From: Frankia nepalensis | GTDB taxonomy: Bacteria; Actinomycetota; Actinomycetes; Frankiales; Frankiaceae | Length of the DNA: 36,838 nucleotides | Reading direction: 5' to 3' | Assembly: GCF_016786325.1 (NCBI RefSeq) | Contig: NZ_JADWYU010000250.1 | Span: 1-36,838 of the forward strand | In this document: positions 14,020-22,701 of the stretch, piece by piece | How the letters are laid out: each line of letters begins with the position of its first letter | How positions within the stretch are numbered: position 1 is the stretch's first letter | The notes under the pieces: generated by a model | Told to the model about the DNA's origin: nothing | The model's input: the letters and a program-made list of their open reading frames with translations, nothing else | Databases searched by the model: none | Program-made: the position numbers and the translations under genes

Positions 14020-15783
14020 GTGAAATCGGTCGGCGAACGCCGCGACACGTTCTCCGCCACTGCGTCCGTGGTGGGGCTGGAGCGTGCGCGGGAGAGGTTC
14101 TTCACGGCTGACGTCGTCGAGCCGGGAGGCGTTCGCGACCTCATCTGGCGGTCCTGGACCCGTGCCCGTGGGTTCGCGGTGCCCGTCGACCGGCCCGACC
14201 CGGTTCAGGTGGAGGTGAACTGGGGCGTTCCGCTCGAACGGGTCGCCCGTCCGGTGCTGCGCCACATGGCCGAGCAGTTCCAGGAGTGCGCCGTTGTCGC
14301 GGCCCTGGTCGATCCCGACGGGATCGTCCTGGCCCACTTCGGCGGTGATCCCGTGTTCACGCGGCAGATGGCGGAGGAGGGGCCGATCGTGCGCGGCTTC
14401 GACTTCTCCGAGGTCGTCGTGGGGACGAACGGGATCGGCACGGCGCTGGCCGTGGGACGCCCGGTCATGATCAGTGCGGGTGAGCACTACAGCGAGTCGG
14501 GCGGCGCGGTCAGCTGCGCCGGGGCGCCGTTGCGGGACCCGGTCACCGGAGAGGTCGCCGGCCTCGTCAACTTCACCTGCCCGGCGAAGGACGCGAGCCC
14601 GCTGCTGCTCGCGATGGCGACCTCGACCGCCGCGCAGATCGAACGGGAGCTGCTGACTGCGGCGGGCCCGGGCGACCTGGAGGTCCTGGCGGGCGGCGGG
14701 GGTCCCGCCGCGCTGCGCACGCTGGTGGCCGCCGAGCGCCGGCGGCGCGTGCTGGCCGAGCGTCTCGGCCGGGTGACCATGCGGGCGGCCCAGACGACGG
14801 ACGTCCGGCTCATCCTGGCGCGGGCCATGTCCGTGGCGGAGAAGGTGTTCCCGATCGACGCGCTCTGGGTGCTGCGCTGGCCGGCCGGCGCGCCCGCGCG
14901 GGTGATCGCCACCTACGGGGACGTCGAGCCGCGAGCCGTCGGCACCGAGGTGCCCGCCGACGTCGCCGGCCTGGTGCTGCGCGCCGCGAACGGCGAGCGG
15001 GTCGCCGGCCGTGCCGCCGGCCTGCCGGGCCGGAGCCGGCCGGCCGCCGCCTGGCTCGCGGTCCCGGCTCCGGCCGGCCTGGCCGCCGAGCGGTCGCCGG
15101 CGGGCGGACCAATGGCCTCCGCGGCGCCTGCCGCGGCCGGCGCGCCGTCCCCGCCGGCGGCGCCGACGACCGTGATCGTCGTGGCGACCGACTCGCCGGC
15201 CGGGTACGGCCCCGGCCAGCGCGCGATCGCGGGGGAGTTCCTCGCCGGAATCGCGGGCGCCTGCGGCAATGCCTGCCGGTTCCTGGAGATCAGCCGGCAG
15301 GCGACCATCGACCCGCTGACCGGCCTTCCCAACCGACGGCACTTTCTGGAGCTCGCCTCCGCCGCCTTCAGACGATGTCGCGCCGACAATCTGGAGATGG
15401 CCGTGATGATGATCGATATTGATCATTTCAAGCGGATCAACGACATCCACGGTCACTCAGTCGGGGACCAGGTCATCACGAAGGTCGCGACGTGCATCGC
15501 GTCCACCCTGCATGAGGGGGATATCGCGGGCCGGATGGGCGGCGAGGAGTTCGCCGTCGTCGCCGAACCCGCCGCTGGCGCGATGGCGCTCGCCGAACGC
15601 CTGCGCACGGCGGTGTCGGGCCTGGCAACGCCCACCCCCGCCGGCGCGCTGACGGCGACCGTCAGCGTGGGAGTGGCGTCGCTGGCCGACCGCGACGCCG
15701 CTCTCGCGGACCTGCTCGACCGCTCCGACCGGGCGATGTACCAGGCGAAGCACACGGGACGCGACCGCGTCGTCCAGGCCTGA
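14020..15783 (+). CDS. GAF-GGDEF diguanylate cyclase
   Basis: About 587 residues, predicted to make cyclic di-GMP from GTP. Residues about 60-210 resemble the AcoR-type GAF sensor (EVVVGTNGIGTALAVGRPVMI, HYSESGGAVSCAGAPLRDP). A second, Ala/Pro-interrupted GAF-like stretch spans about 235-420. The GGDEF domain starts at DPLTGLPNRRHF (about residue 430), with DIDHFKRIND and the active-site GGEEF at about 507-511. The inhibitory RxxD site is absent: the equivalent four residues are HEGD, so product inhibition at that site is not expected. No membrane segment, so a cytosolic sensor. GTG 14020 is chosen over TTG 14014 because GGTGG lies about 9 bp upstream. Confidence 0.9.
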   Translation: MKSVGERRDTFSATASVVGLERARERFFTADVVEPGGVRDLIWRSWTRARGFAVPVDRPDPVQVEVNWGVPLERVARPVLRHMAEQFQECAVVAALVDPDGIVLAHFGGDPVFTRQMAEEGPIVRGFDFSEVVVGTNGIGTALAVGRPVMISAGEHYSESGGAVSCAGAPLRDPVTGEVAGLVNFTCPAKDASPLLLAMATSTAAQIERELLTAAGPGDLEVLAGGGGPAALRTLVAAERRRRVLAERLGRVTMRAAQTTDVRLILARAMSVAEKVFPIDALWVLRWPAGAPARVIATYGDVEPRAVGTEVPADVAGLVLRAANGERVAGRAAGLPGRSRPAAAWLAVPAPAGLAAERSPAGGPMASAAPAAAGAPSPPAAPTTVIVVATDSPAGYGPGQRAIAGEFLAGIAGACGNACRFLEISRQATIDPLTGLPNRRHFLELASAAFRRCRADNLEMAVMMIDIDHFKRINDIHGHSVGDQVITKVATCIASTLHEGDIAGRMGGEEFAVVAEPAAGAMALAERLRTAVSGLATPTPAGALTATVSVGVASLADRDAALADLLDRSDRAMYQAKHTGRDRVVQA

Positions 15784-16057
15784 CCGGGCGCTTCGACGCC
15801 GGGCTCGGCGGTCAGAGCCGGCCCTGGCCCGCGGCCGCGACCGGGCCAGTCCGCCGAAAGGGGGCATACGATTCGTCCGCCGGCCGTCCACTGCCTCGTC
15901 CAGGGCCCTCGTCGCCGCGGGAGGCGCCGCGGATGGACGGCGCCGGCCTGACCTGCGCGAAGGAGCCCGACGTGCCCGCCGTCGCCCGCCAACAACGCAC
16001 GCCCGCCACTGCCGTCGCCGCGGCCCGGTCCGCGGCCGTCGCGCCCCGGCGGGCGGC

Positions 16058-17422
16058 GTGATCACCGCGGCGGGCGCCCGCCCGCTGGAGGGGCTGCACG
16101 TCGTCGAGTGCGCGAGTTTCGTCGCCGGGCCCACCGGCGGGATGACGCTCGCCCAGCTCGGCGCCGACGTCGTTCGCGTCGACCCGCTCGGCGGCGGCAG
16201 CGACTACCGGCGCTGGCCGGTCGCGCCGACGGGGGAGAGCTACTACTGGCACTCCCTGAACAAGGGCAAGCGCTCCGTCGCGCTGGACATGCGCTCGGCC
16301 GAGGGCCGCGAGCTCGTCACCGCGCTGGTCACCGCCCCGGGCGAGGACCGGGGCATCCTCATCGACAACGTCGTCGGCCGCCGCTGGATGGCCAACGACG
16401 TCCTCACCGCCCGCCGGCCCGACCTGATCCATCTGCGCGTCCAGGGCTACCCGGACGGCAAGCCGGCCGTCGATTACACCGTCAACGCCGAGGTCGGCCT
16501 GCCCGGCATCACCGGCACCGAGGAGGGCGGCGCACCGGTCAACCACGTGCTGCCCGCCTGGGACCTCGTCACCGGCCTGTCCGTGTCGACCGGGGTGCTC
16601 GCCGCGCTGCACGCCCGGTCGCGCACCGGCCGGGGCGCCTACATCGAGCTGGCCCTCTCGGACGTCGCGCTCGCCGGCGTGGCCAACATGGGCTGGCTGT
16701 CGGAGGCCGCGGCCAGCGGCCACGAGCGGCCGCGGCACGGCAACCACGTCTACGGCAGCTTCGGCGTCGACTTCGCCTGCCGCGACGGCCAGCGGGTCAT
16801 GGTCGTGGCGCTGACCGAGGGGCAGTGGGCGGCGCTGTGCTCCGTCACCGGCACCGGCGCGGTCTTCTCCGCGCTGGAGACGGCCCTGGACGCCGACCTC
16901 ACGCTGGAGGACGAGCGTTACCGGCTGCGCGAGACCATCGCCGCGGTGCTGCGGCCGTGGTTCGCCGCCCGGGACTCCAAGCAGGTCGCCGACGAGCTCG
17001 ACGCGGCCCGGGTGCTGTGGGGCCGTTACCGGGGGATGACCGAGGTCGTCGCCGCGCACGCCCGCGGGGTGCACCCGGTGCTCGCGCACGTGCTGGTACC
17101 GGCGGACGACGCGCCGCGGCGCGAGGTGCCCTCGCAGGGCCTGCCGGCGATCACCGCGCGCTCGCCGATGCGCTGGGACGGCGCCTACGGCGCGCCCGGC
17201 GAGGCGCCCCGGCTCGGCGAGGACACCGCCGCGGTGCTCGCCGAGGCCCTCGGGATGAGCGACACCGAGATCGGTCGGCTCGCCCAGAAGGGCGTCATCG
17301 CCGCGACCGACGGCGCGGACGGCGGGAACGGCAAGCCGGGGGGCGGCTCCCGGCCGGCGGGGACCCCCAAGGCGGCGGGTGCCCCGAAGGTCGACGCCGC
17401 GAAGACCGGCGGGGAGAGCTGA
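16058..17422 (+). CDS. mct: 2-methylfumaryl-CoA isomerase-like family III CoA transferase
   Basis: A 454-residue CaiB/BaiF family protein. Several stretches closely match, from memory, Chloroflexus mesaconyl-CoA C1-C4 transferase (Mct): GGMTLAQLGADVVR, VDYTVNAEVGLPGITG, VNHVLPAWDLVTG, GQRVMVVALTEGQW. Mct moves CoA within mesaconyl-CoA in the glyoxylate-assimilation half of the 3-hydroxypropionate bicycle. Asp139 in AVDYT is the expected catalytic Asp. A Gly/Ala/Pro/Lys-rich C-terminal tail of about 40 residues is extra. Start GTG 16058. The stop codon overlaps the start of the hydratase gene by one base, so the two are translationally coupled. A generic CoA transferase for another acid is the alternative. 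Confidence 0.8.
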   Translation: MITAAGARPLEGLHVVECASFVAGPTGGMTLAQLGADVVRVDPLGGGSDYRRWPVAPTGESYYWHSLNKGKRSVALDMRSAEGRELVTALVTAPGEDRGILIDNVVGRRWMANDVLTARRPDLIHLRVQGYPDGKPAVDYTVNAEVGLPGITGTEEGGAPVNHVLPAWDLVTGLSVSTGVLAALHARSRTGRGAYIELALSDVALAGVANMGWLSEAAASGHERPRHGNHVYGSFGVDFACRDGQRVMVVALTEGQWAALCSVTGTGAVFSALETALDADLTLEDERYRLRETIAAVLRPWFAARDSKQVADELDAARVLWGRYRGMTEVVAAHARGVHPVLAHVLVPADDAPRREVPSQGLPAITARSPMRWDGAYGAPGEAPRLGEDTAAVLAEALGMSDTEIGRLAQKGVIAATDGADGGNGKPGGGSRPAGTPKAAGAPKVDAAKTGGES

Positions 17423-18519
17423 TGGCGAGCGAAGCCGCCCTGGGCGCCGTCGTCGCCGAGGGGCCGTACTTCGACGAGCTGGCCGTCGGGCAGGTGTTCC
17501 GCTCGGCGCCGGGGGTGACGCTGACCAGCGGGCTGGCCGACGCGCACCGCGCGATCGTCGGCGGCCGGCTCGCGCTCGCGCTGGACGCCGCGCTCTGCGC
17601 GGACGTCACCCATACCGCGTCGGCCATACCGCCGTTCGCCCCGCCGAACGTCGTCTGGGACGTCGCCATCGGCCAGTCCACCGTGGTCACCCACCACGTC
17701 AAGGCCAACCTGTTCTACCGGGGGCTGGTGTTCCGGCGCACCCCGCGCATCGGCGACACCCTGCGCACCACGACCGAGGTCGTGGCGCTGCGGCAGAACA
17801 AGTCGCGGCCCGGCCGGCGACCGACGGGCCTCGCGGTCCTGCGGATCACGACCGTCGACCAGCACGGCCGTGGCGTGCTCGACTTCTGGCGCTGCGCGAT
17901 GTTGCCGCTGCGCGACGCGGACCTGGCCACCGGTCACGCCGACGACACCGGGATCGTCGGCACCCAGCCGACCCCGGCCGAGCTCGCCGCGGTCGTCGAC
18001 GGCTGGGATCTGAAGCCCTTCGCCGAGCTCGTCGCCGGGCCGCGGTTCACGGACCTGGCCGTCGGGCAGACCTGGCGCGTCGGCGGCGGCGACGTGGTCT
18101 CCAGCGCACCGGAACTGGCCCGGCTGACCCTCAACGTCGCCCAGGTACACCACGACGGCGCCGCCGCCGGCGGGCGCCGCCTCGTCTACGGCGGGCACAC
18201 CATCGGGATCGCGTTCGCGCAGGTGACCCGGGCCCTGCCGTCCCTGGTGACCGTCGCCGGCTGGGAGGGCTGCGACCACACCGGCCCGGTCCACGAGGGC
18301 GACACCCTGCGCGGGGAGGTGACCGTCGAGGGCCTGACGCCGCTCGTCACCGGCGGTGGCCTCGCCCGGCTGCGCTGCCTGGTCCGCGCCGACGCCGAAG
18401 CCCCGAACGTCGGGGCCCCGAATGTCGAGACCCCCGACACCGAGACCCCCGGCATCGAGGCCCTTGGCGCCCCCGCCCGCGACGTCCTCGACTGGCGCTT
18501 CTTCGCCGTCTTCCCCTGA
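17422..18519 (+). CDS. mch: 2-methylfumaryl-CoA (mesaconyl-C1-CoA) hydratase-like double-hotdog protein
   Basis: A 365-residue MaoC-type double-hotdog enzyme. In the bicycle, Mch interconverts beta-methylmalyl-CoA and mesaconyl-C1-CoA, the substrate of Mct. The N-terminal half carries GDTLRTTTEVVALRQNKS and the C-terminal half GRRLVYGGHTIGIAFAQV and VHEGDTLRGEVTVEG, all resembling Chloroflexus Mch. A hydratase motif N-x4-H-x-D is present (NVAQVHHD). An acidic Pro repeat near residues 330-352 (APNV/APNV/ETPDTETP) is inserted before the last strand and is atypical. ATG 17422 overlaps the mct stop codon. The malyl-CoA lyase and Meh needed for a complete route are not in the window. Confidence 0.8.
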   Translation: MASEAALGAVVAEGPYFDELAVGQVFRSAPGVTLTSGLADAHRAIVGGRLALALDAALCADVTHTASAIPPFAPPNVVWDVAIGQSTVVTHHVKANLFYRGLVFRRTPRIGDTLRTTTEVVALRQNKSRPGRRPTGLAVLRITTVDQHGRGVLDFWRCAMLPLRDADLATGHADDTGIVGTQPTPAELAAVVDGWDLKPFAELVAGPRFTDLAVGQTWRVGGGDVVSSAPELARLTLNVAQVHHDGAAAGGRRLVYGGHTIGIAFAQVTRALPSLVTVAGWEGCDHTGPVHEGDTLRGEVTVEGLTPLVTGGGLARLRCLVRADAEAPNVGAPNVETPDTETPGIEALGAPARDVLDWRFFAVFP

Positions 18520-18537
18520 GGCCGCCGCGGTCAGCCG

Positions 18538-19122
18538 TCAGCGGCGCTCGCCGGGCGACGGCTCGGTGGGCGGGGTGAGGCCGGCGATGAGGCGGCGCAG
18601 CGCGGGCAGGGCGGAGCGGATCCGGCCCTGGTCGACGTCGGTGAGCCGGGCGAGCGCCTCGACGACCGCGCCCTGCAGCTCCCGCTCGACGCTCTCGACC
18701 TCCTCGCGGGTCCCGTCGGACAGGTAGAGCCTGGCGATCCGGCGGTCCCGTGGATCGCCGAGCCGCTCCACGAGCCCGGCGTCGACCAGGTCGGTGAGCA
18801 GCGTGCTCAGGTTGTGCGGGCGCATCGACAGCGCCTCGGCGGCGGCGCGCACCGAGATCCCCGGCCGCTGGGCGAGCAGCCGCAGCAGCTGGATGTGGCG
18901 CGGGCGCAGCTTCTCGAACGCGGCCGGGAGGGCTGTGGGCTTCTCGGCGCCGACCGTGGCCCACAGCAGCCGGGCGGCCTCGACGACCTCCTGGGCGAGC
19001 TGCCCGGCCACGCCGTCGCGGGCCGCCATGGGGAGGTCGTGCGCGAGCCGCGGCCGGGCGCCGACGCCGGCGTGGGTCCGGCTTGGGCGTGCCGAGGACG
19101 GGGAGGGGGAGAAGGAGGTCAT
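18538..19122 (-). CDS. MarR family transcriptional regulator
   Basis: A 194-residue winged-helix regulator. The MarR domain covers about residues 40-180: helix-turn-helix SVRAAAEALSMRPHNLSTLLTDLVDAGLVERLGDPRDRR, with the wing D-x-R-D-R-R, then dimerisation helices. ATG 19122 is chosen; GGAGG lies 13 bp upstream, a little far, so a downstream start (MAARDG) is possible. It is convergent with the Mct-Mch genes and only 18 bp from them, so it may respond to related CoA or acid metabolites (inference). Confidence 0.85.
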   Translation of the reverse strand: MTSFSPSPSSARPSRTHAGVGARPRLAHDLPMAARDGVAGQLAQEVVEAARLLWATVGAEKPTALPAAFEKLRPRHIQLLRLLAQRPGISVRAAAEALSMRPHNLSTLLTDLVDAGLVERLGDPRDRRIARLYLSDGTREEVESVERELQGAVVEALARLTDVDQGRIRSALPALRRLIAGLTPPTEPSPGERR

Positions 19123-19751
19123 GTCGCGCGTGTGCCCTCCGTCCCGGCGGACCCGGTGAGACGAGGCAGCGGAAGGACGGGGCCGGCGGGCAGTGCTCGG
19201 GTCGTCCCCGTCGGGAACGACGGCCGGAACGGGAGACTCCATGGCGAGGGTGCGCGACGGGCCGACGAGGCCGCCGGCCGGGTCGCCCACCCGCGCCCGC
19301 GGCGCGGGGAGCCCGTCGGGCTGGCCGATAGTGTCGGGCTGGCCACGGCGGCGAGAGGGATGATGGGTCGCTCGCCCGGAAGACATTCCCTGTGGTGTCC
19401 GCACATCACAAAGCCTCTTCTATCGGAGTTTCCCCGCCGTTCGGCCGAAGTTTCCTGAACGTACCGTGTCCAGGAGTGCTCGACAGGACATCGCGACTGT
19501 CTGTGAGGAGACCGACTCCTACCCGAGAGTAGCTCTGTGGCGAGACCTGTTCAGTGGCGGGTGGCATCGCCGGTGCGACCGCGGCCCGGGCTGCCTGAGG
19601 GGCGTCGCCGGGCGTGGGCTAACGTCAAGCCCGTGACCAGGTACGGAACTATGCCGGGCGACCGGCTCGGCCGGCCCCGAGGCCGCCGAGCCCATGATGA
19701 CGTCGCCGCTCGCCGCCGTGAGGCATGCCGCGCCCATGAGGCTGTCGCCTC
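19123..19751. other. 629-bp divergent intergenic region, marR/uppP
   Basis: No supported gene. It contains an inverted repeat at 19391-19410, a 10-bp palindrome TTCGGCCGAA at 19440-19449 and a relatively AT-rich stretch at 19400-19460 that could hold promoters. The uppP ribosome site (GAGG) lies near 19738. Confidence 0.5.
19391..19410. promoter_or_regulatory. 20-bp inverted repeat, candidate operator
   Basis: TGTGGTGT-CCGC-ACATCACA has arms that match at 7 of 8 positions. It lies in the divergent marR/uppP region. Binding by the MarR product or another dimeric regulator is only inferred. Confidence 0.45.
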
Positions 19752-20639
19752 GTGAACTGGCTGCAAGGCGGGGTTCTTGGCCTGATCCAGGGGCTTACCG
19801 AGTTTCTCCCGGTTTCCTCCAGCGCGCACCTGCGGATCGTGCCGGCGTTCCTCGGCTGGGACGACCCGGGCGCCGCGTTCACGGCCGTCAGTCAGATCGG
19901 CACCGAGACCGCCGTCCTCCTGTACTTCCGCAAGGACATCGCGAAGATCGTCTCAAGCTGGACCCGGTCGCTGACGAATCCGAAGTTCCGGGGCACCCAG
20001 GAGACCCGGATGGGCTGGCTGATCATTCTCGGCTCCATCCCGATCTCCGTCCTCGGTGTCACCCTGAAGGACAGCATCGAGGGCCCGTTCCGCGACCTGC
20101 GCCTGATCGCGATGACGCTGATCGTCCTCGGTCTCGTCCTTGGCATCGCCGACTGGTACGCGTCGCAGGCCGGCAAGCGAGGGAAACACGCCTTCCCGCG
20201 CCGGCGCAAGACGGTCGAGGACCTCAACGTCCGCGACGGCCTGATCTACGGCCTCGCCCAGTCGATGGCGCTGATCCCCGGAGTGTCCCGCTCGGGCGCG
20301 ACCGTCAGCGGCGGCCTGTTCCTCGGGTACACCCGGGAGGCGGCCGCCCGCTACTCGTTCCTGCTCGCGATCCCGGCCGTGCTCCTGTCCGGGCTGTTCC
20401 AGCTGGTGTCGGTCGCCGACGGCTCCGGCGGCGAGATCGCCTGGGGGCCGACGATCCTCGCGACCGTGATCGCGTTCGTCGTCGGCTACTCGGCGATCGC
20501 CTGGTTCCTGCGCTACATCACGACGAAGAGCTTCGCCCCGTTCGTGATTTACCGGGTCGCGCTCGGGCTGTTGCTGCTCGCGCTGATCGCCAGCGGCCAC
20601 CTCGACGCCGAGGCCGGCGCCGAGGCCGCGTCCGGCTAA
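19752..20639 (+). CDS. uppP: Undecaprenyl-diphosphatase
   Basis: A 295-residue integral membrane phosphatase (UppP/BacA family) that recycles undecaprenyl pyrophosphate to the monophosphate carrier for peptidoglycan and wall glycans; extra copies give bacitracin tolerance. Diagnostic motifs are LTEFLPVSSSAHL near residue 15 (catalytic Glu and Ser-rich loop) and PGVSRSGAT near residue 178. About eight hydrophobic segments are visible. A basic cytosolic insert (AGKRGKHAFPRRRK) lies near residue 140. The GTG start at 19752 gives the conserved opening MNWLQG. Divergent from the MarR gene. Confidence 0.95.
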   Translation: MNWLQGGVLGLIQGLTEFLPVSSSAHLRIVPAFLGWDDPGAAFTAVSQIGTETAVLLYFRKDIAKIVSSWTRSLTNPKFRGTQETRMGWLIILGSIPISVLGVTLKDSIEGPFRDLRLIAMTLIVLGLVLGIADWYASQAGKRGKHAFPRRRKTVEDLNVRDGLIYGLAQSMALIPGVSRSGATVSGGLFLGYTREAAARYSFLLAIPAVLLSGLFQLVSVADGSGGEIAWGPTILATVIAFVVGYSAIAWFLRYITTKSFAPFVIYRVALGLLLLALIASGHLDAEAGAEAASG

Positions 20640-20681
20640 CCGGAGCGCGAGGTCCTCGCCGCGGCCGGGCCCGGCCGGTCG

Positions 20682-22568
20682 TCAGACCGTCGGCGCCCGG
20701 CGGTAGGCGGTGGCGATCCGCAGGTCGGCCTCGATGGCGTCCGCGGCGGCGCGTAGCGGTGGGAGCAGCCGGGCGACGGCGGCCTCGGCCGGCACCCGGC
20801 CGGCGGGCATCGAGACGTTGGCGGCCGCGACCACCCGGCCGGCGCGGTCGCGCACCGGTACGGCCAGCGACTGCAGCCCGTCCTCCAACTCGCCGGTGAC
20901 CAGCGCGTAGCCGTCGCGCGCGATGCCGGCGATCAGAGCGCGCAGCCGCGCCGGGTCGGTGATGGTCCGCGATGTCGGACCGGTCGCCGGGAGGCGGGAG
21001 AGCCGGTCGTCCAGCTCGGTGGGCGCCAGCCCGGCCAGCAGTACCCGGCCTATGGCCGTCGGGTACGCCGGGAATCGGGTACCGACCGTGATCGCCACAT
21101 TCATGATCCTCGACGCCTGGATCCGGGCGACATAGCGGATCTCGTCGCCCGCCAGCACGGCCAGTGACGCCGACTCGTGTACCGCCGCGACCAGCTCGGT
21201 CAGGTGCGGCTCGGCGAGCGCGGCGAGCGGCAGACTGGTCACCGCCGCGTATCCGAGCTCCAGCACCCGGGGCAGCAGCCGGAAGCGGCGTCCGTCGGTG
21301 GCGACGTAGCCGAGGTGATCGAAGGTGAGCAGCGAGCGGCGCACCGTCGCGCGGGGCAGGCCGGTCGTGCGCGCGAGGTCCGCGAGCGTCGGCGCCCGCG
21401 CGGCCGCGCCGAACGCGTCCAGCACCGCCAGCCCCCGGGCCATCGACTGCAGATAACCGGAGCCGAGCTCGGCCTTGGTCTCGCGCAGCAGCTCGGCGGT
21501 CTCGCGCGGCAGCTCGGCGGTCTCCCGCGCCGGTTCGGTGCCGGCGGCCGGGACGGCGGCGTCGGTGGCCAGGGCCCGCTCGGCCTCGGCCGCGGCGCGC
21601 CGCAGCCGCGGCAGGACCGCGGCGGCGAGCGACTCCGCCGTGTGCCGGCTGGTGTGGCTCACGACGCTCAGGGCGGCGATCGTCTGGCCCTCGGCCGGGG
21701 AGCCCGGACGCCGGTCGCGGATCGGCGCCGCGACGGCGACCAGACCGGTCTCGACCAGCTGGTCGTCGATCGAGTGGCCATCGGCGGCGGCCGCGGCGGC
21801 GCGGCCGGCGAAGCCGGTGACCGCGCCGGCGTCCGGGCCCGCCAGCGTGTCCTGGACGTCGCCCGGGGCCGCGATCGGGGTGCCGGCGGGATGCGAGGCG
21901 GGCGACCACAGCACCGGGAATCCGGTGTAGCCGGGGTCGGCGGCCACGCGCGCGCGCCAGGCGGACCACTGGGTCGCCGACCAGCCGGCGGCGAACAGGG
22001 CCCCGGGGGCGCACCGCTCCGCGGGCAGCAGGTCGCCCACCCGGAACACCGGCGCCATCGCTCGGCGCCGGGTCACCTGGAGGGCGAAGCGGACACCGTC
22101 GCCGTCGGGCACCGCGACCGACACCGACTCGTCGAACGTGTCCGCGAGCCGCGCGGCCAGGGCGGTGAGCGCGTCCGGGATCCGGCAGGAGGCGAGGTAG
22201 GCGTTGCCCAGCACCGCGAGCCGGGGAGCGAGCGTGACCGTCCGGCCGTCCTGGCGGACGAGGCCGTCGGCCGCGAGCGTCGCGACCACCCGGTCGACGG
22301 TGGCGCGGGCGAGCCCGGTGGCGCGGGCGACGTCCGCGAGCGGGGTCGGCCGGGGGCCGACCGCCGGGCCGGAGTCCGCGCGGGCCGCCAGCCAGCGCAG
22401 CACCGCCAGGCCTCGCTCGAGCGGACCCACGACGTCCCCCCGGTCGCCGGAGGCCGGATCGCCCCGGTCCTCCGGAAGACCGGCGGGCTCGACCGCTGAC
22501 CCGGCCGGCCGGCCGGCGTCGGCGGGAAGACGGGGCGCGGCCGGATGAGTCGGAGTCGTGGCTGCCAT
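20682..22568 (-). CDS. Tandem-fused IclR-IclR transcriptional regulator
   Basis: A 628-residue protein made of two complete IclR regulators in one frame. The first winged HTH is about residues 46-125 (PLERGLAVL, LADVARATGLARATVDRVVATL), with an effector domain to about 345. A charged linker with RETAEL repeats follows, then a second HTH at about 370-445 (SMARGLAVLDAF, LADLARTTGLPRATVRRSLLTF) and a second effector domain (VAITVGTRFPAYPTAIGRVLL, DGYALVTGELEDGLQSLAVPV) like the PcaR/PobR group. The usual IclR length is about 260. ATG 22568 is the first credible start. A perfect palindrome 51 bp upstream is the likely autoregulatory site. Ligands unknown; aromatic-acid-type effectors are the family expectation. 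Confidence 0.9.
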   Translation of the reverse strand: MAATTPTHPAAPRLPADAGRPAGSAVEPAGLPEDRGDPASGDRGDVVGPLERGLAVLRWLAARADSGPAVGPRPTPLADVARATGLARATVDRVVATLAADGLVRQDGRTVTLAPRLAVLGNAYLASCRIPDALTALAARLADTFDESVSVAVPDGDGVRFALQVTRRRAMAPVFRVGDLLPAERCAPGALFAAGWSATQWSAWRARVAADPGYTGFPVLWSPASHPAGTPIAAPGDVQDTLAGPDAGAVTGFAGRAAAAAADGHSIDDQLVETGLVAVAAPIRDRRPGSPAEGQTIAALSVVSHTSRHTAESLAAAVLPRLRRAAAEAERALATDAAVPAAGTEPARETAELPRETAELLRETKAELGSGYLQSMARGLAVLDAFGAAARAPTLADLARTTGLPRATVRRSLLTFDHLGYVATDGRRFRLLPRVLELGYAAVTSLPLAALAEPHLTELVAAVHESASLAVLAGDEIRYVARIQASRIMNVAITVGTRFPAYPTAIGRVLLAGLAPTELDDRLSRLPATGPTSRTITDPARLRALIAGIARDGYALVTGELEDGLQSLAVPVRDRAGRVVAAANVSMPAGRVPAEAAVARLLPPLRAAADAIEADLRIATAYRRAPTV

Positions 22569-22618
22569 GGCTACCCCGATGTTGACACCCCGAACAAGAA
22601 GACCGGAACTCGGGGTCA

Positions 22619-22639
22619 ATAGTGAATGAAATTCACTAT
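22619..22639. promoter_or_regulatory. Perfect 21-bp palindrome upstream of the IclR-IclR gene
   Basis: ATAGTGAAT and ATTCACTAT are exact inverted arms around GAA. The core GAAT-nnn-ATTC form resembles known IclR-family operators. It lies between the kinase stop and the IclR-IclR start and is the most AT-rich spot there. TATAGT at one edge could be a -10. Confidence 0.7.
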
Positions 22640-22701
22640 ACGAACAGGAGGGGCGAGCCCGCTTGCCGCCGGTCAGGACTCCAGAGAGGCAGCGGTCTGG
22701 G

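Noticed and set aside
13687-15456. 589-codon minus-strand frame opposite the GGDEF gene.
   Set aside because: No domain recognisable, whereas the plus strand carries GAF and GGDEF motifs.
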